Both the position numbers and the translations under genes were made by a program. A stretch of DNA of 64,000 bases from Prosthecomicrobium pneumaticum (GTDB lineage: Bacteria; Pseudomonadota; Alphaproteobacteria; Rhizobiales; Kaistiaceae). Position 1 is the stretch's first letter; every line of letters starts with the position of its first letter. Positions 8,264 to 17,313 of the stretch are shown piece after piece. The DNA lies in assembly GCF_014199915.1 (NCBI RefSeq), contig NZ_JACHOO010000005.1:325027-389026 (forward strand), in the 5' to 3' direction. Below the pieces are notes generated by a model. That model was not told the DNA's origin. It was given only the letters and a program-made list of their open reading frames with translations, and made no database searches.

Positions 8264-8299
8264 GATATTTTTGACGAAATATCAATGATACGCTAGACC
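8264..8299 (+). promoter_or_regulatory. Promoter with overlapping operator dyad for FMO-like gene
   Basis: A perfect dyad GATATTT-N6-AAATATC spans 8264-8283. Its spacer is TTGACG (8271-8276), which fits a -35 element; 17 bases later TAGACC (8294-8299) could be the -10. The operator would therefore cover the -35 of the promoter for the gene at 8337, as expected for repression by a GntR protein. Confidence 0.5.
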
Positions 8300-8336
8300 T
8301 CGTGTTGCAGTGCAAACGGGAACCGGGAGAGGCAGA

Positions 8337-9908
8337 ATGGACGGGGCGGATGGCGCGGCGATCGCGACCGAGGCCGATGGCTATGCGCAGGAGATCGCCG
8401 CGATGCTGGCGCTCGATCATGCCGAGCTGCGCGGCGGCCTCGCGCCGCCCTCCTGCCCGCCGCCGCGGCCCGACGCCGGCCGCCGGCTCGCCGCGCTGAC
8501 GGCGCGGGTGCGGCACGATCTCGCCGTGCTCTCCTATCCGAAGGACGACTGGGTCCTGCCGCGCCGCCATCCCGACGGCCACCATGTCTACGACGTCGCG
8601 ATCGTCGGCGGCGGGCAGTGCGGCATGGCGGTCGCCTTCGGCCTGATGCGCGACCGGGTGACCAATGTCGTCGTGCTCGACCGCGCGCCGAAGGGCCGCG
8701 AGGGGCCGTGGATCACCTATTCGCGGATGTGGACGCTGCGCTCGCCCAAGCACGTCACCGGACCCGATCTCGGCATCCCCTCGCTCGCGCCGCGCTCCTG
8801 GTTCGAGGCCGTGTTCGGCGAGGACGGCTGGGAGAAGCTCGGCAAATGGCCCCGCCAGGCCTGGCAGGCCTATCTCGACTGGTATCGCGAGGCGCTCGCC
8901 CTGCCGGTGCGCAACGACGCCGAGGTGACGGCCTTCGAGGACGAGGCCGGGCTCGTCCGGCTCGCGATCCGCGGCGGCGAACCGGTCTATGCCCGCAAGG
9001 TCGTGCTCGCCACCGGGCTCGAGGGCATCGGCGACTGGTACGTGCCGCCCTTCGTACGCGACAAGCTGCCGGCCGATCGCTGGACGCTCGCCACCGACGA
9101 TGTCGACAGCCTCGACTGGAAGGGCAGGCGGATCGCCGTGCTCGGCGCCGGCGCGACGGCCTGGGACCGTGCCGCCGACCTCCTCGAACTCGGCGCGGCG
9201 CGCCTCACCCTCTATATGAGGCGGCCGCAGATCCTCACCGCCAACCCGTTCCGCTATCTCGAGAAGGCGGGCTTCCTGCGCCACTTCGCCTCGATGGGCG
9301 ATGCCGACAAATGGCGCTGGATCCAGGCGATGTTCCGCTTCGGCCAGCCGCCGACGCAGGACGGCGTCGACCGCTGCGCCGCCTTCGACACCTTCCGCCT
9401 TCATGCCGGCGCCTCCTTCGCCGACGTGGCGCTCGAAGAGGGCCGGGTTCGCGTCACCGGCACGGACGGCTCGGTCGACCATTTCGACCATCTCTTCATC
9501 GGCTGCGGCTTCTCGATGGATCCGCACAACCGGCCGGAGCTCGCCCCGCTCGCCGACAACATCCTCACCTGGGCCGACGTGCACACCCCGCCGTCGGGCC
9601 AGGAGGACAACTGGCTGATCACCTATCCCTATCTCGACCGCGATCTCGCCTTCGTCGAGAGGGAGCCCGGGCGGACGCCGGTGCTCGCCAACATCCACTG
9701 CTTCAACTACGGCGCGACCGTCACCAACGCCCATTCCGGCGCCTCGCTGTCCGGCATCCGCTACGGCATCGAGCCGCTCATCCACGGCCTCACCTACAAG
9801 CTCTGGATCGAGGACGAGCCGGTCCACTATGAGCGGACCCGGGCGTGGGCCGAGATCGACACCGACCCCGCCCCGCTCGCCGGCCGGCTCTGGCGGCCGG
9901 GCGACTGA
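8337..9908 (+). CDS. FMO-like FAD/NAD(P)-binding oxidoreductase
   Basis: A 523-residue two-dinucleotide-domain flavoprotein related to flavin-containing monooxygenases. The FAD-binding loop is [12 protein letters not shown] near residue 90, and a second Rossmann motif [14 protein letters not shown] lies near residue 270, the expected NAD(P)H site. The C-terminus has IGCGFSMD and [15 protein letters not shown]. The start ATG 8337 follows GAGAGG. It is divergent from the GntR gene with an operator over its promoter, so it is probably induced by the pathway substrate. An N- or C-oxygenation of an amine or keto acid is possible; the substrate is unknown. Confidence 0.85.
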   Translation: MDGADGAAIATEADGYAQEIAAMLALDHAELRGGLAPPSCPPPRPDAGRRLAALTARVRHDLAVLSYPKDDWVLPRRHPDGHHVYDVAIVGGGQCGMAVAFGLMRDRVTNVVVLDRAPKGREGPWITYSRMWTLRSPKHVTGPDLGIPSLAPRSWFEAVFGEDGWEKLGKWPRQAWQAYLDWYREALALPVRNDAEVTAFEDEAGLVRLAIRGGEPVYARKVVLATGLEGIGDWYVPPFVRDKLPADRWTLATDDVDSLDWKGRRIAVLGAGATAWDRAADLLELGAARLTLYMRRPQILTANPFRYLEKAGFLRHFASMGDADKWRWIQAMFRFGQPPTQDGVDRCAAFDTFRLHAGASFADVALEEGRVRVTGTDGSVDHFDHLFIGCGFSMDPHNRPELAPLADNILTWADVHTPPSGQEDNWLITYPYLDRDLAFVEREPGRTPVLANIHCFNYGATVTNAHSGASLSGIRYGIEPLIHGLTYKLWIEDEPVHYERTRAWAEIDTDPAPLAGRLWRPGD

Positions 9909-9950
9909 GCGCTCTCTCCGGGGCGGCGCGCCGCCCCGGACCCGGCCCGC

Positions 9951-11474
9951 CTACTTGAGCACGGCCTCGAGGAAGCGGATGGTCCGCTCGTGCTGCGGCC
10001 GCTCGAAGAAATCCTCGGCCGACGCGACCTCGACGATCTGCCCGCCATCCATGAACACCACCCGGTCCGCGACGCGGCGGGCAAAGCCCATCTCATGGGT
10101 GGCGACGAGCATCGTCATGCCGCTCGCCGCGACGTCCTCGAGCACCTGCAGCACCTCGCCGACGAGCTCCGGATCGAGCGCCGAGGTCGGCTCATCGAAC
10201 AGCATCACGTCCGGCCGCATGGCGAGGGCACGGGCGATCGCGACGCGCTGGCGCTGGCCGCCGGAGAGCTGGCTCGGAAAGGCGGTGAGCTTGCCCCCGA
10301 GGCCGACCCGGGCGAGCAGGCCGGCGGCGATGCGTCCGGCCTCCGGTCCCGCCATCCGGCGCACCCGCAAGAGGCCTTCCGTGACGTTCTCGACCGCCAG
10401 CTTGTGCGGCCACAGATTGAAGTGCTGGAACACCATGCCGACATGGCCGCGCAGCCGCGTCATCTCGCGCCCCGACACCGCCCGCGCCGTCGGTCCGAAG
10501 GCGAGGTCGAAACGGGCGCTGCCGGCATCGATGGCGATCTGGCCGCCATCCGGCCGTTCGAGCAGGTTGATGCAGCGCAGCAGCGTGCTCTTGCCCGAGC
10601 CGCTCGGCCCGAGCACGCAGACCACCTCGCCGGCCCGCACGCTGAGATTGACCCGGGCGAGCGCCGTCGTCGCGCCGAAGCGCTTTTCGAGGCCGGCGAT
10701 CTCGAGCACCCGCCGGCCCTCCTCGGCGGGGCCCTCGACGAGCGCCGGCGCCGCGGCCGGCACGGAGGCCGCATCGCCGCCGAGGCCGAGCCGGGTGAGC
10801 CGGCGGCGCGACGGCGGCCGCTTGTCGAAGGCGAGGTAATGCTCGAGGAGGAGCTGGCCGAAGGCGAGGAAGGACGTCAGGAACAGGTAGATCGCCCCCG
10901 CGACGATCAGCGCTTCCAGCGCCCGGAAGGTGTTCGAATAGATGAAGGTCGTCGTCAGAAGCAGTTCGCGCACCGTCACGACGGAAGCGAGCGAGGTGCT
11001 CTTCACGTGACTGATGAAGTTGCTCATATAGGGCGGCGTGACGACCTGGATCGCCTGCGGCAGGATGATCCGCCACAGAATGGTCGGATAGCTCATGCCG
11101 ACGGCGCGGGCCGCCTCGACCTGGCCCGGCTGGATCGATTGCAGGCCGGCGCGCAGCACCTCCGCATTATAGGCCGCCGAGGTGATGGCGAAGGCGATGA
11201 TCGCCGCCGGCAACGGCTCGAGCGTGATGCCGATGGTCGGCAGGCCGAAATAGATCAGAAAGAGATGGATCAGCGGTGGCGTGCCGCGGGCGATCCAGAT
11301 GTAGAGGAAGGCCGGCACGCTGAGGATCTTGAGCGGCGACATCCGCGCGAGCGCCAGCAGGAAGCCGCACAGCGTGCCGATGATCTGCGACGTGACGGCG
11401 AGGAAGATCGTCATCAGCGTCGCCGTCGCGAGCAGCGGCGCGTAGGGAAGGATCGAGGTGAAGTCGAGGGTCAT
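9951..11474 (-). CDS. Polar amino-acid ABC transporter, permease-ATPase fusion
   Basis: A 507-residue fusion of two subunits usually encoded separately. Residues 1-215 form a HisM/GlnP-type membrane permease with several hydrophobic segments and an EAA loop ([20 protein letters not shown], 120-139). After a Pro/Ala-rich linker, residues from about 257 form an ATPase: Walker [10 protein letters not shown] (289-297), Q-loop [10 protein letters not shown], signature [10 protein letters not shown], Walker [12 protein letters not shown] and switch HEMGFA. The start ATG 11474 sits directly before the first membrane segment. With the binding protein at 11655-12473 it forms an importer needing only this one membrane protein, probably as a homodimer. 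Confidence 0.92.
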   Translation of the reverse strand: MTLDFTSILPYAPLLATATLMTIFLAVTSQIIGTLCGFLLALARMSPLKILSVPAFLYIWIARGTPPLIHLFLIYFGLPTIGITLEPLPAAIIAFAITSAAYNAEVLRAGLQSIQPGQVEAARAVGMSYPTILWRIILPQAIQVVTPPYMSNFISHVKSTSLASVVTVRELLLTTTFIYSNTFRALEALIVAGAIYLFLTSFLAFGQLLLEHYLAFDKRPPSRRRLTRLGLGGDAASVPAAAPALVEGPAEEGRRVLEIAGLEKRFGATTALARVNLSVRAGEVVCVLGPSGSGKSTLLRCINLLERPDGGQIAIDAGSARFDLAFGPTARAVSGREMTRLRGHVGMVFQHFNLWPHKLAVENVTEGLLRVRRMAGPEAGRIAAGLLARVGLGGKLTAFPSQLSGGQRQRVAIARALAMRPDVMLFDEPTSALDPELVGEVLQVLEDVAASGMTMLVATHEMGFARRVADRVVFMDGGQIVEVASAEDFFERPQHERTIRFLEAVLK

Positions 11475-11654
11475 CGCAATCCGGTGTCGGCGGCGGTCTG
11501 AACGGCCTCGCCGCCCGCGAGCGGGGTGCGGCCCGCTCCGGACGCCGAAGCAACGGCCGTGCCGCGCCGCAGAGCGGCGCCCGGGCGAGCGCGGCACGAG
11601 AGCCGCCGCATCCGGTGTGGCACCGGATGCGGGGCAGAACGGCGGGCGCTCCGC

Positions 11655-12473
11655 CTATTTCTTCAGCGGCGCGTCTTCGCCGATCGGCGGCAGGGCGGCG
11701 TCGTAATCGTCGAGATTGAAGCTCGTCTTCGCCATCGCGTTCAGCGTGCCGTCGCTGCGGGCGTCCGAGATGATCTTGTCGAGCGCCGCCTTCATCTCGG
11801 TCGAGCCCTTCGGCAGCGGATAGCCGACCAGATTGACCTTGTAGGGCTTGCCGACGATCTTGGCGATGCCGGGCCGGCTCTTCATGAATTCGGCCGCCTG
11901 CTTGTCGCCGACGATCGCCACTTCGATGCGGCCGGCGACGAAATCGGCGAACTGCTCGGCGACGCCGGGATAGACCTTCAGCTCCTTGTAGCCGCCGATC
12001 TCGCGCACAACGTCGTCGCCGTCCGCGCCGATCGGCGCGCCGACGATCTTGCCGGCGATGTCGGTCGGGCCGGACACGTCGGTGTTCGTCTCCGGCACCA
12101 TGGCGACGATCGCGGTGCGGGAATAGGGCACGGAGAAGTCGAACACTTCCTGCCGCGCCGGCGTGATGTTGACGCCCGAGCAGATCATCTGCGTGCGGCC
12201 CGAAGTGATCGAGGGCAGCAGGCCTTCCCAGGCGAGCACGCCGAGATCGAGCTTCACGCCGAGCTTGTCGGCGATGAGGTTGCACATGTCGACCTCGTAG
12301 CCGACCGGCTTGCCGGACGCGTCCATCATGACGTTCGGCCGGTCGTTGCCGGTGGTGAGCGCGTGCATCACGCCCTCCGACTTGATCTTGGCGAGATCGT
12401 CGGCGAGGGCCGGCGCCGCTCCGGCGACGGCGATCAGCGCCGCGGCGGCGAGAGTCTTGCAGATCGGAGTCAT
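11655..12473 (-). CDS. Polar amino-acid ABC transporter substrate-binding protein
   Basis: A 272-residue periplasmic binding protein of family 3. It has a Sec signal peptide with a hydrophobic core AAAALIAVAGAAPALA and likely cleavage after ALA, followed by the two-lobed binding domain (GYEVDMCNLIADKLG, RTQMICSGVNITPARQ, FSVPYSRTA). It captures an amino acid or opine-like ligand for the fused permease-ATPase, whose gene lies 180 bases downstream on the same strand. The gap between them may allow higher expression of the binding protein. A strong operator dyad lies upstream at 12608-12633. Confidence 0.92.
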   Translation of the reverse strand: MTPICKTLAAAALIAVAGAAPALADDLAKIKSEGVMHALTTGNDRPNVMMDASGKPVGYEVDMCNLIADKLGVKLDLGVLAWEGLLPSITSGRTQMICSGVNITPARQEVFDFSVPYSRTAIVAMVPETNTDVSGPTDIAGKIVGAPIGADGDDVVREIGGYKELKVYPGVAEQFADFVAGRIEVAIVGDKQAAEFMKSRPGIAKIVGKPYKVNLVGYPLPKGSTEMKAALDKIISDARSDGTLNAMAKTSFNLDDYDAALPPIGEDAPLKK

Positions 12474-12607
12474 GGAACCTGTTCCCTGAAAGGTGTGCCG
12501 GACCGTGCCGGACGCTTGTTGCGGCGTCTTCGGCTCCCCCCAATGCCCGGTGTTCGCGTCTTCTGACGAGCCGCTCTGCACCTCCGGGACGATGCAACGA
12601 TCCGACA

Positions 12608-12633
12608 ATATCACTTGAAGTGTCAAGTGATAT
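12608..12633. promoter_or_regulatory. Perfect operator dyad between transporter and YciI operons
   Basis: ATATCACTTGA-N4-TCAAGTGATAT is a perfect 11-base inverted repeat in the 202-base divergent region between the binding protein (12473, minus) and the YciI gene (12676, plus). It contains the same ATATCAC core as the sites near 5.6, 7.3 and 8.2 kb, so it is the best candidate for the strongest site of the GntR regulator at 7367-8212. One dimer here could control both directions. Confidence 0.65.
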
Positions 12634-12675
12634 ATCTATGGTTCGGGGAACAGCCCGAAACGGAGGCCGGCGGCC

Positions 12676-12969
12676 ATGTTCATGATCACGAGCACCTATC
12701 GCGCGCCGCAGCCTGCGATCGCCGCGGCGCTGCCGGCGCACCGGGCCTGGATCGACGCGCTCTATGCGGGCGGCGTGTTCGTCCTGTCCGGCCGGCTGGT
12801 GCCGCCCTCCGGCGGCTTCATGCTCGCGATCGGCATCGGCCGGGCGGAACTCGAGGCGCTCCTCGCCACCGATCCGTTCCGCATCGCCGATCTCCTCGAT
12901 CACACGATCACCGAACTCGAGCCGACCCGCCACGCCCCGGAGTTCGAGCCCTTCAAGGAACGCTTCTGA
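12676..12969 (+). CDS. YciI family protein
   Basis: A 97-residue protein of the YciI fold, a small ferredoxin-like domain. The family's conserved His-Asp pair is recognisable in AHRAWIDALYAGG (His about 23, Asp about 27). These proteins are thought to be small hydrolases, dehydrochlorinases or isomerases, but few have a proven role. GGAGG nine bases before ATG 12676 supports the start. Its stop overlaps the ATG of the DapB-like gene by one base, so the two are coupled and probably act in the same pathway. Confidence 0.85.
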   Translation: MFMITSTYRAPQPAIAAALPAHRAWIDALYAGGVFVLSGRLVPPSGGFMLAIGIGRAELEALLATDPFRIADLLDHTITELEPTRHAPEFEPFKERF

Positions 12970-14015
12970 TGCGGATCGCGCTCTTCGGCTTCGGCAGCCT
13001 CGGCCGCGCCCTCCTCGCCGCCGCCGCGGCGATGCCCGACGTCACCGTCGCGACGATCGTCGACCACGCCCCCGGCCTCGCCGGCACCGCCGTGGAAGGT
13101 CCGGCCGGCAGCCTCACGGTCGCACCCCGCCTTCCCCCCGCGGCGGCGCCGACCGTGCTCTTCCATGCCACCACCTCGGATCCCGAGCGCGCCACGGCCG
13201 AAATCGTCGCCGCGCTCGAGGCGGGCTATGCCGTCGTCTCGGCGGCCGAGTGGCTGTTCCATCCCTGGCTGCGTTTTCCCCGCGCGGCGGAGGCGATCGA
13301 CCGGGCGGCGCGTGCCGCCGGCCGGGCCGCGCTCGGCTGCGGCATCAATCCCGGCTTCTGCTTCGAGGCGCTGCCGATCCTCGCCGCGCGCACCCTCGCG
13401 CGGGTCGACCGCTTCGACATCCTGCGCATCTCGAACGTCTCGGGCGTCGGCCCGTCCGATTTCGCTCATCTCGGCTTCGGCCTCGACGAGGCGACCTTCC
13501 GCGCCCGCGTCGCGGACGGCGCCATCGAGGGCCATATGGGCTTTCCGGAATCGGTCGCCGCGCTCGCCGAATGCACCGGCGTCGCGATCGACGCGATCGA
13601 GGACCGGCTCGCCGCGCTGCCGGCGCGGCGGCCGGTGACGCTCGCCCACCGCACCGTGGCGGAGGGCGAGGCGGTGGCGATCACCCAGGTGGCGACCGGC
13701 TTCAGGGCCGGCGCGGCGGTGATCACCATGACGCTCGAAATGCATCTCGATCCGGAGTTCTACGGCCGCACCCCGCGCGAGGCGGTGCGCATCGAGGGGA
13801 GCCGGACGCTCGCCCTCGACATCGCACCCGCCGCCCCGCCGGTGCCCGGTGCCGCGGCGATGATGCTCCATGCCGCCCGCGCCCTCGGCGCCCTGCCGCC
13901 GGGGCTCGCGAGCCCGCTCGACCTGCCGGCCGGCGGCAGCGGGCCGACCCGCCGCCTCTCCGCCGGCCCGGCGGCGCGCGACGGCAGCGGCAGCCGCTTC
14001 GCCCTCGCCGGCTGA
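12969..14015 (+). CDS. DapB/2,4-diaminopentanoate-dehydrogenase-like NAD(P) reductase
   Basis: A 348-residue intact paralogue of the frameshifted gene at 5737-6863. The Rossmann loop FGFGSLG is at residues 6-12; CGINPGFCFE and GHMGFPES mark the branch containing 2,4-diaminopentanoate dehydrogenase and related amine dehydrogenases rather than lysine-biosynthetic DapB. AAGGA eight bases upstream lies inside the YciI gene, and start and stop overlap as TGATG. Its place in a regulon with an amino-acid importer supports an NAD(P)-dependent amine or imine reaction during catabolism. The exact substrate is unknown. Confidence 0.85.
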   Translation: MRIALFGFGSLGRALLAAAAAMPDVTVATIVDHAPGLAGTAVEGPAGSLTVAPRLPPAAAPTVLFHATTSDPERATAEIVAALEAGYAVVSAAEWLFHPWLRFPRAAEAIDRAARAAGRAALGCGINPGFCFEALPILAARTLARVDRFDILRISNVSGVGPSDFAHLGFGLDEATFRARVADGAIEGHMGFPESVAALAECTGVAIDAIEDRLAALPARRPVTLAHRTVAEGEAVAITQVATGFRAGAAVITMTLEMHLDPEFYGRTPREAVRIEGSRTLALDIAPAAPPVPGAAAMMLHAARALGALPPGLASPLDLPAGGSGPTRRLSAGPAARDGSGSRFALAG

Positions 14016-14133
14016 GCCGCCGCCCGCGGCGGCGTCGGGCGCCGCGCGGCCGCGCGCGCCTTGGGCGCCGGCCTCGCCCGTGCTAGGGCGAAGCGGGCCG
14101 GGCGCGGCGGACGCGGCCGGGGGAGCGCGGCGG

Positions 14134-14997
14134 ATGAGCGTCCATCTCTACACGCGGTGCTGGAACGACGGGGCCATGCTGCCCTTCTTCTTCCGGCACT
14201 ACGACCCCTGGGTCGACCGCTATGTCGTCTATGACGACGGCTCGACCGACGGCTCGCTCGACCTCCTCAACGGCCATGCGAAGGTCGAGGTCCGGCCGAT
14301 GCCGCCGCCCGCCGACCCGACCTCCCGCGTCGAATCGCACCGCCGGCTGCAGAACGAATTCTGGAAGGAGAGCCGCGGCGCCGCCGACTGGGTGGTGGTC
14401 ACCGATATCGACGAGCACCTCGATCATCCCGACATGGCGGCCTATCTCGCGGCCTGCCGACGCGCCGGCGTGACCCTGCTGCCGGCCCTCGGCTTCCGGA
14501 TGGTGGCGCGGGACTTTCCGCCCGCGGACGCGACGCTCGCCGAGGCCGTGCCGATGGGCATGCCGCATCGCCACGAGAGCAAGCTCGGCATCTTCGATCC
14601 CGCCGCGCTCGCCGAGACGAACTTCGCCGTCGGCCGGCACGACGCGGCGCCGCAGGGCCGCCTCGTCCTGCCGATGCGGGACGAGATCCGGCTGCTGCAT
14701 TTCCACTGGGTGGGCTATGAGCGGGTCGCCGCCCGCCACCGTCTGTTCAGGAGCCGCCAGCGGGCGGGCGACATCGCCCGGCGCTGGGGCGCGCATTACG
14801 ACCTGGACGAGGCCGCCTTCGAACGGGATTGGCGCGCCGCCGAGAACGGTGCCGTCGACGCCCGGGCGATGCCGCTCGCCGCACATCCCGGCCGTAAGCT
14901 GAAGGCGCGGGCGGCGCGTGTCGCCGTCGGCCCGGACGGCGGCGGCGGTGGTCTGGTCGGCGCGCTGCGGCGGCTCTTTCCACCCTATCGGCGGTGA
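14134..14997 (+). CDS. Glycosyltransferase family 2-like protein
   Basis: A 287-residue protein of the glycosyl transferase 2-like group that starts with HLYTRCWNDG and has YDDGSTDGS (nucleotide-sugar site) and TDIDEHLDHPD, an acidic metal-binding motif of the DxD type. No membrane segment is seen. It lies 118 bases after the reductase gene with no clear promoter or operon partner, and overlaps the 3' end of the convergent aldolase gene by 13 bases. A role in surface-polysaccharide assembly is a family-based guess. It looks functionally unrelated to its catabolic neighbours. Confidence 0.82.
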   Translation: MSVHLYTRCWNDGAMLPFFFRHYDPWVDRYVVYDDGSTDGSLDLLNGHAKVEVRPMPPPADPTSRVESHRRLQNEFWKESRGAADWVVVTDIDEHLDHPDMAAYLAACRRAGVTLLPALGFRMVARDFPPADATLAEAVPMGMPHRHESKLGIFDPAALAETNFAVGRHDAAPQGRLVLPMRDEIRLLHFHWVGYERVAARHRLFRSRQRAGDIARRWGAHYDLDEAAFERDWRAAENGAVDARAMPLAAHPGRKLKARAARVAVGPDGGGGGLVGALRRLFPPYRR

Positions 14998-15812
14998 TCG
15001 CGCCGCGCCGCGACGAGCGCGCCGCGCGCCGCCTCGAGCGCCGGCGGATCGCACGACGCCCAATGGGCGAGCCGGCCGCGCAGCGCCGCGACGCCGTCCG
15101 CGAGCGTCCAGTTCGGCGGCGGGTCGCGAAAAAAGGAGCGGGCGAGCCAGGCGCCGCCGGCGCCGAGCCGGGGATATTGCGCGTAGAGGAGGTCGGGCGC
15201 GACCGGCAGGCCGGTCTGGTCGTAACGGCCGAGCCCGCCGAAGGAGAAGGCGAGGCCGGCGCCGCGCACCGCCTGCGCGATCGTCTCCATCACCACCGAG
15301 CCGACGAACTCCATGCCGTCGAGCCGCATCTCCAGCCGCAGGTCGTTGAGCCCGACCATCACCTCGTCGATGCCCGGCACGGCGAGGATCTCGCGCAGCC
15401 GGACGAGGGCGCGCGGCGTCTCGAGCAGCAGCATCGCATGGGCGCGGCCGCGCACCGCCGCGGCGAAGGCGGCGACCTCGGCCTCGTCGTGGAAATAGGG
15501 CAGCATGATCACCGTCGCGCCGAGATCGAGCGCCCGCTCGACCTCCTCGGCTGTCGCCGCGTGCGGCGGGTTGATGCGGATGAAGACGTCGGCGCGGCCG
15601 ACCGCCGCGCGGATGCGGGCGAGATCGTCGAAATCGTGATCGGAGATGCGGGTGTCGTGCCCGGCCTGCCGGTCGACCTTGCCGTTACGCTCGATGTCGA
15701 TGCCGATGCGGTCGATGCCGGCCGCCTCCGCTTCCGCGGCGCGCGCCGGGTCGGCGGTGAGCAGGGTGAGCCGGAAGGACGCCGCGAACCGCGCCGCCGC
15801 GTCCGGCGTCAT
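14985..15812 (-). CDS. HpcH/HpaI family class II aldolase
   Basis: A 275-residue TIM-barrel aldolase of the HpcH/HpaI (citrate-lyase beta-like) family, which cleaves 2-keto-3-deoxy acids or citramalyl-type substrates with a divalent metal. The substrate arginine is in FIRINPP, the metal-binding Glu in LLLETPRAL and the second acidic site in VGLNDLRLEM. The start ATG 15812 overlaps the preceding cupin gene by four bases (ATGA). It is convergent with the glycosyltransferase. With the cupin and the nearby FAH-type hydratase it may complete a keto-deoxy-sugar-acid or aromatic meta-type pathway. Confidence 0.85.
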   Translation of the reverse strand: MTPDAAARFAASFRLTLLTADPARAAEAEAAGIDRIGIDIERNGKVDRQAGHDTRISDHDFDDLARIRAAVGRADVFIRINPPHAATAEEVERALDLGATVIMLPYFHDEAEVAAFAAAVRGRAHAMLLLETPRALVRLREILAVPGIDEVMVGLNDLRLEMRLDGMEFVGSVVMETIAQAVRGAGLAFSFGGLGRYDQTGLPVAPDLLYAQYPRLGAGGAWLARSFFRDPPPNWTLADGVAALRGRLAHWASCDPPALEAARGALVAARRDHRR

Positions 15813-16321
15813 AGCGCGATCGGCGGCAGGGGCGAGTCGGCCGGCAGACGATGATTGTCGGGGTCGGCGTGGTCGTAGGGCACGTCGTTGATGTTGAGAT
15901 AGCTCGCCGGAACGCCGCTTTCGTTGCGCAGCCCGTGCCAGACGCCGGGCGGAACGATGGCGATCAGCGGCCGCATCACGCCCATGCGGATCACGTCCGC
16001 CGCGCCGTGCGTCGGCGAATCCTCCCGCCCGTCCCACAGCACGAGCTTGATCGTGCCGCCGATCGCGACGAGATGGTCGGTCTGCATCCGGTGGCGATGC
16101 CAGTCGGTGATGCCGCCGGGGTTCATCGTCGCCAGGATGACATGGCGCGGCGCGATCGAAAGCTCCGGCCAGTCGGTGCGGAGGATCTCGGTCAGCACGC
16201 CGCTGCGCGTCAGCACATTGTGCAGCGCAATCGTCCGCACGCCGGCGATCGCGAAGGGCGTCGCGCGGCTGCCGTCCGGCCGGACGGACTGGGGATCCTT
16301 GACACCTGTCCGAGACGTCAT
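15809..16321 (-). CDS. RmlC-like cupin (dTDP-4-dehydrorhamnose 3,5-epimerase-like)
   Basis: A 170-residue cupin. WHRHRMQTDHLVAIGGTIKLV supplies the first cupin motif and VPPGVWHGL the second, a pattern shared with RmlC-type epimerases. The C-terminal YDHADPDNHRLP also resembles that family. Shortness and context (aldolase, hydratase, aldo/keto reductases; no rml genes) argue against dTDP-rhamnose biosynthesis and for a sugar or sugar-acid epimerase or an uncharacterised cupin. It is the first gene of a two-gene overlap with the aldolase. Confidence 0.8.
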   Translation of the reverse strand: MTSRTGVKDPQSVRPDGSRATPFAIAGVRTIALHNVLTRSGVLTEILRTDWPELSIAPRHVILATMNPGGITDWHRHRMQTDHLVAIGGTIKLVLWDGREDSPTHGAADVIRMGVMRPLIAIVPPGVWHGLRNESGVPASYLNINDVPYDHADPDNHRLPADSPLPPIAL

Positions 16322-16446
16322 CGCGTCCCTCCCGGATGGCCGGCACCCCCCAGTGCAGCGGCCGGTTGCGCCCGTCCGGATTGCCCCGATGCGAGGCTTT
16401 CGTCAAGCGCTTCCTCTATCGGCGGCGCCGGCGCGAGCGCCTCCGT

Positions 16447-17244
16447 TCAGGCGCCCCGCGGCTGCGCCACGATGCGCACCTCGAAGGCGCCCGCCGCCCC
16501 GAAGTCGAAGGTGGCAACGGAACCGGGCGTGATGACGTGGACGCCGGTGGTCGCGCCGGTCGAGATCCAGTCGCCGGCCCTGAGGCCGCGGCCGCGTCGG
16601 GCGAGATTGGCGACGAGAAAGGCGAAGGCCGCGAGCGGCCCGCCGGCGACACGCGCCGCGTCGCCCTCGCCGATCGTCGCGCCGTCGATCGCCACCCGGC
16701 TCGTCAGGCTCTCGAGCGGCCGGGCGCGCCAGTCGCCGATCGCCGGGCCGATGACGATCGCCGCATTGTTGCCGTGGTCGGAGACGACCGCCGTCGGGCC
16801 GAGATCGTTCAGGGTCGCGAGCGGACTGCCGGCGATCTCCGCACCGATGTGGACGGCGGCGACCGCCGCGGCGAGGTCCTCGGCCGCATAGCCCTCGGCG
16901 CGCGGCGGCAGATCGCGGCCGAGCAACAGCACGAACTCCGCCTCGGCGGCCGCGAAGCCGCCCGCCACCACCGGCACCTCGACCGCCCCGTCCGCGCGGC
17001 GGGCGTCGACGAGACGGGTGATCGGCCCCGCGACGCGCTCGGCGCCGAGCGCGGCGCGCAGGTCCGGCCGCACGCCGGCGATCTTCCAGCCCGGCAGCGC
17101 GGCCCCGATCTCGTCCACCTCGCGGTCCTGGATCCGGTACGCCTCGTCGAGCGTCTCCGGCTGGGAGAGCGGAAAGGCGTCGAGCGCCGTGCCGGCCGCC
17201 CGGGCCGCAATGAAGGCATCGGCGATCGCCGCGATCCGGTCCAT
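16447..17244 (-). CDS. 2-keto-4-pentenoate hydratase/FAH-family protein
   Basis: A 265-residue member of the fumarylacetoacetate-hydrolase fold, closest to 2-keto-4-pentenoate hydratases. The metal-binding acidic residues appear in AEAEFVLLLGRDLPP, and GDWISTGATTGVHVITPG forms the conserved C-terminal segment. The ATG at 17244 follows GGAGGAGA, a strong ribosome site. It would hydrate a 2-hydroxydienoate or act on a related 2-keto-3-deoxy acid, the step before an HpcH/HpaI aldolase, which is encoded 635 bases downstream on the same strand. Confidence 0.87.
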   Translation of the reverse strand: MDRIAAIADAFIAARAAGTALDAFPLSQPETLDEAYRIQDREVDEIGAALPGWKIAGVRPDLRAALGAERVAGPITRLVDARRADGAVEVPVVAGGFAAAEAEFVLLLGRDLPPRAEGYAAEDLAAAVAAVHIGAEIAGSPLATLNDLGPTAVVSDHGNNAAIVIGPAIGDWRARPLESLTSRVAIDGATIGEGDAARVAGGPLAAFAFLVANLARRGRGLRAGDWISTGATTGVHVITPGSVATFDFGAAGAFEVRIVAQPRGA

Positions 17245-17313
17245 CGGTCATCTCCTCCGCATGCCGGTCCTTGGCGTGACCGGGTCGGGCGGCACCCTAA
17301 CGGCCCGGCCGGC

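Noticed and set aside
8214-9827. A 537-codon minus-strand frame
   Set aside because: Antisense to the FMO-like flavoprotein and extending into the promoter-operator region; no domain signature.
15809-16321. rmlC for dTDP-rhamnose synthesis
   Set aside because: No rmlA, rmlB or rmlD gene is nearby and the gene overlaps an aldolase gene; only the cupin fold is shared.
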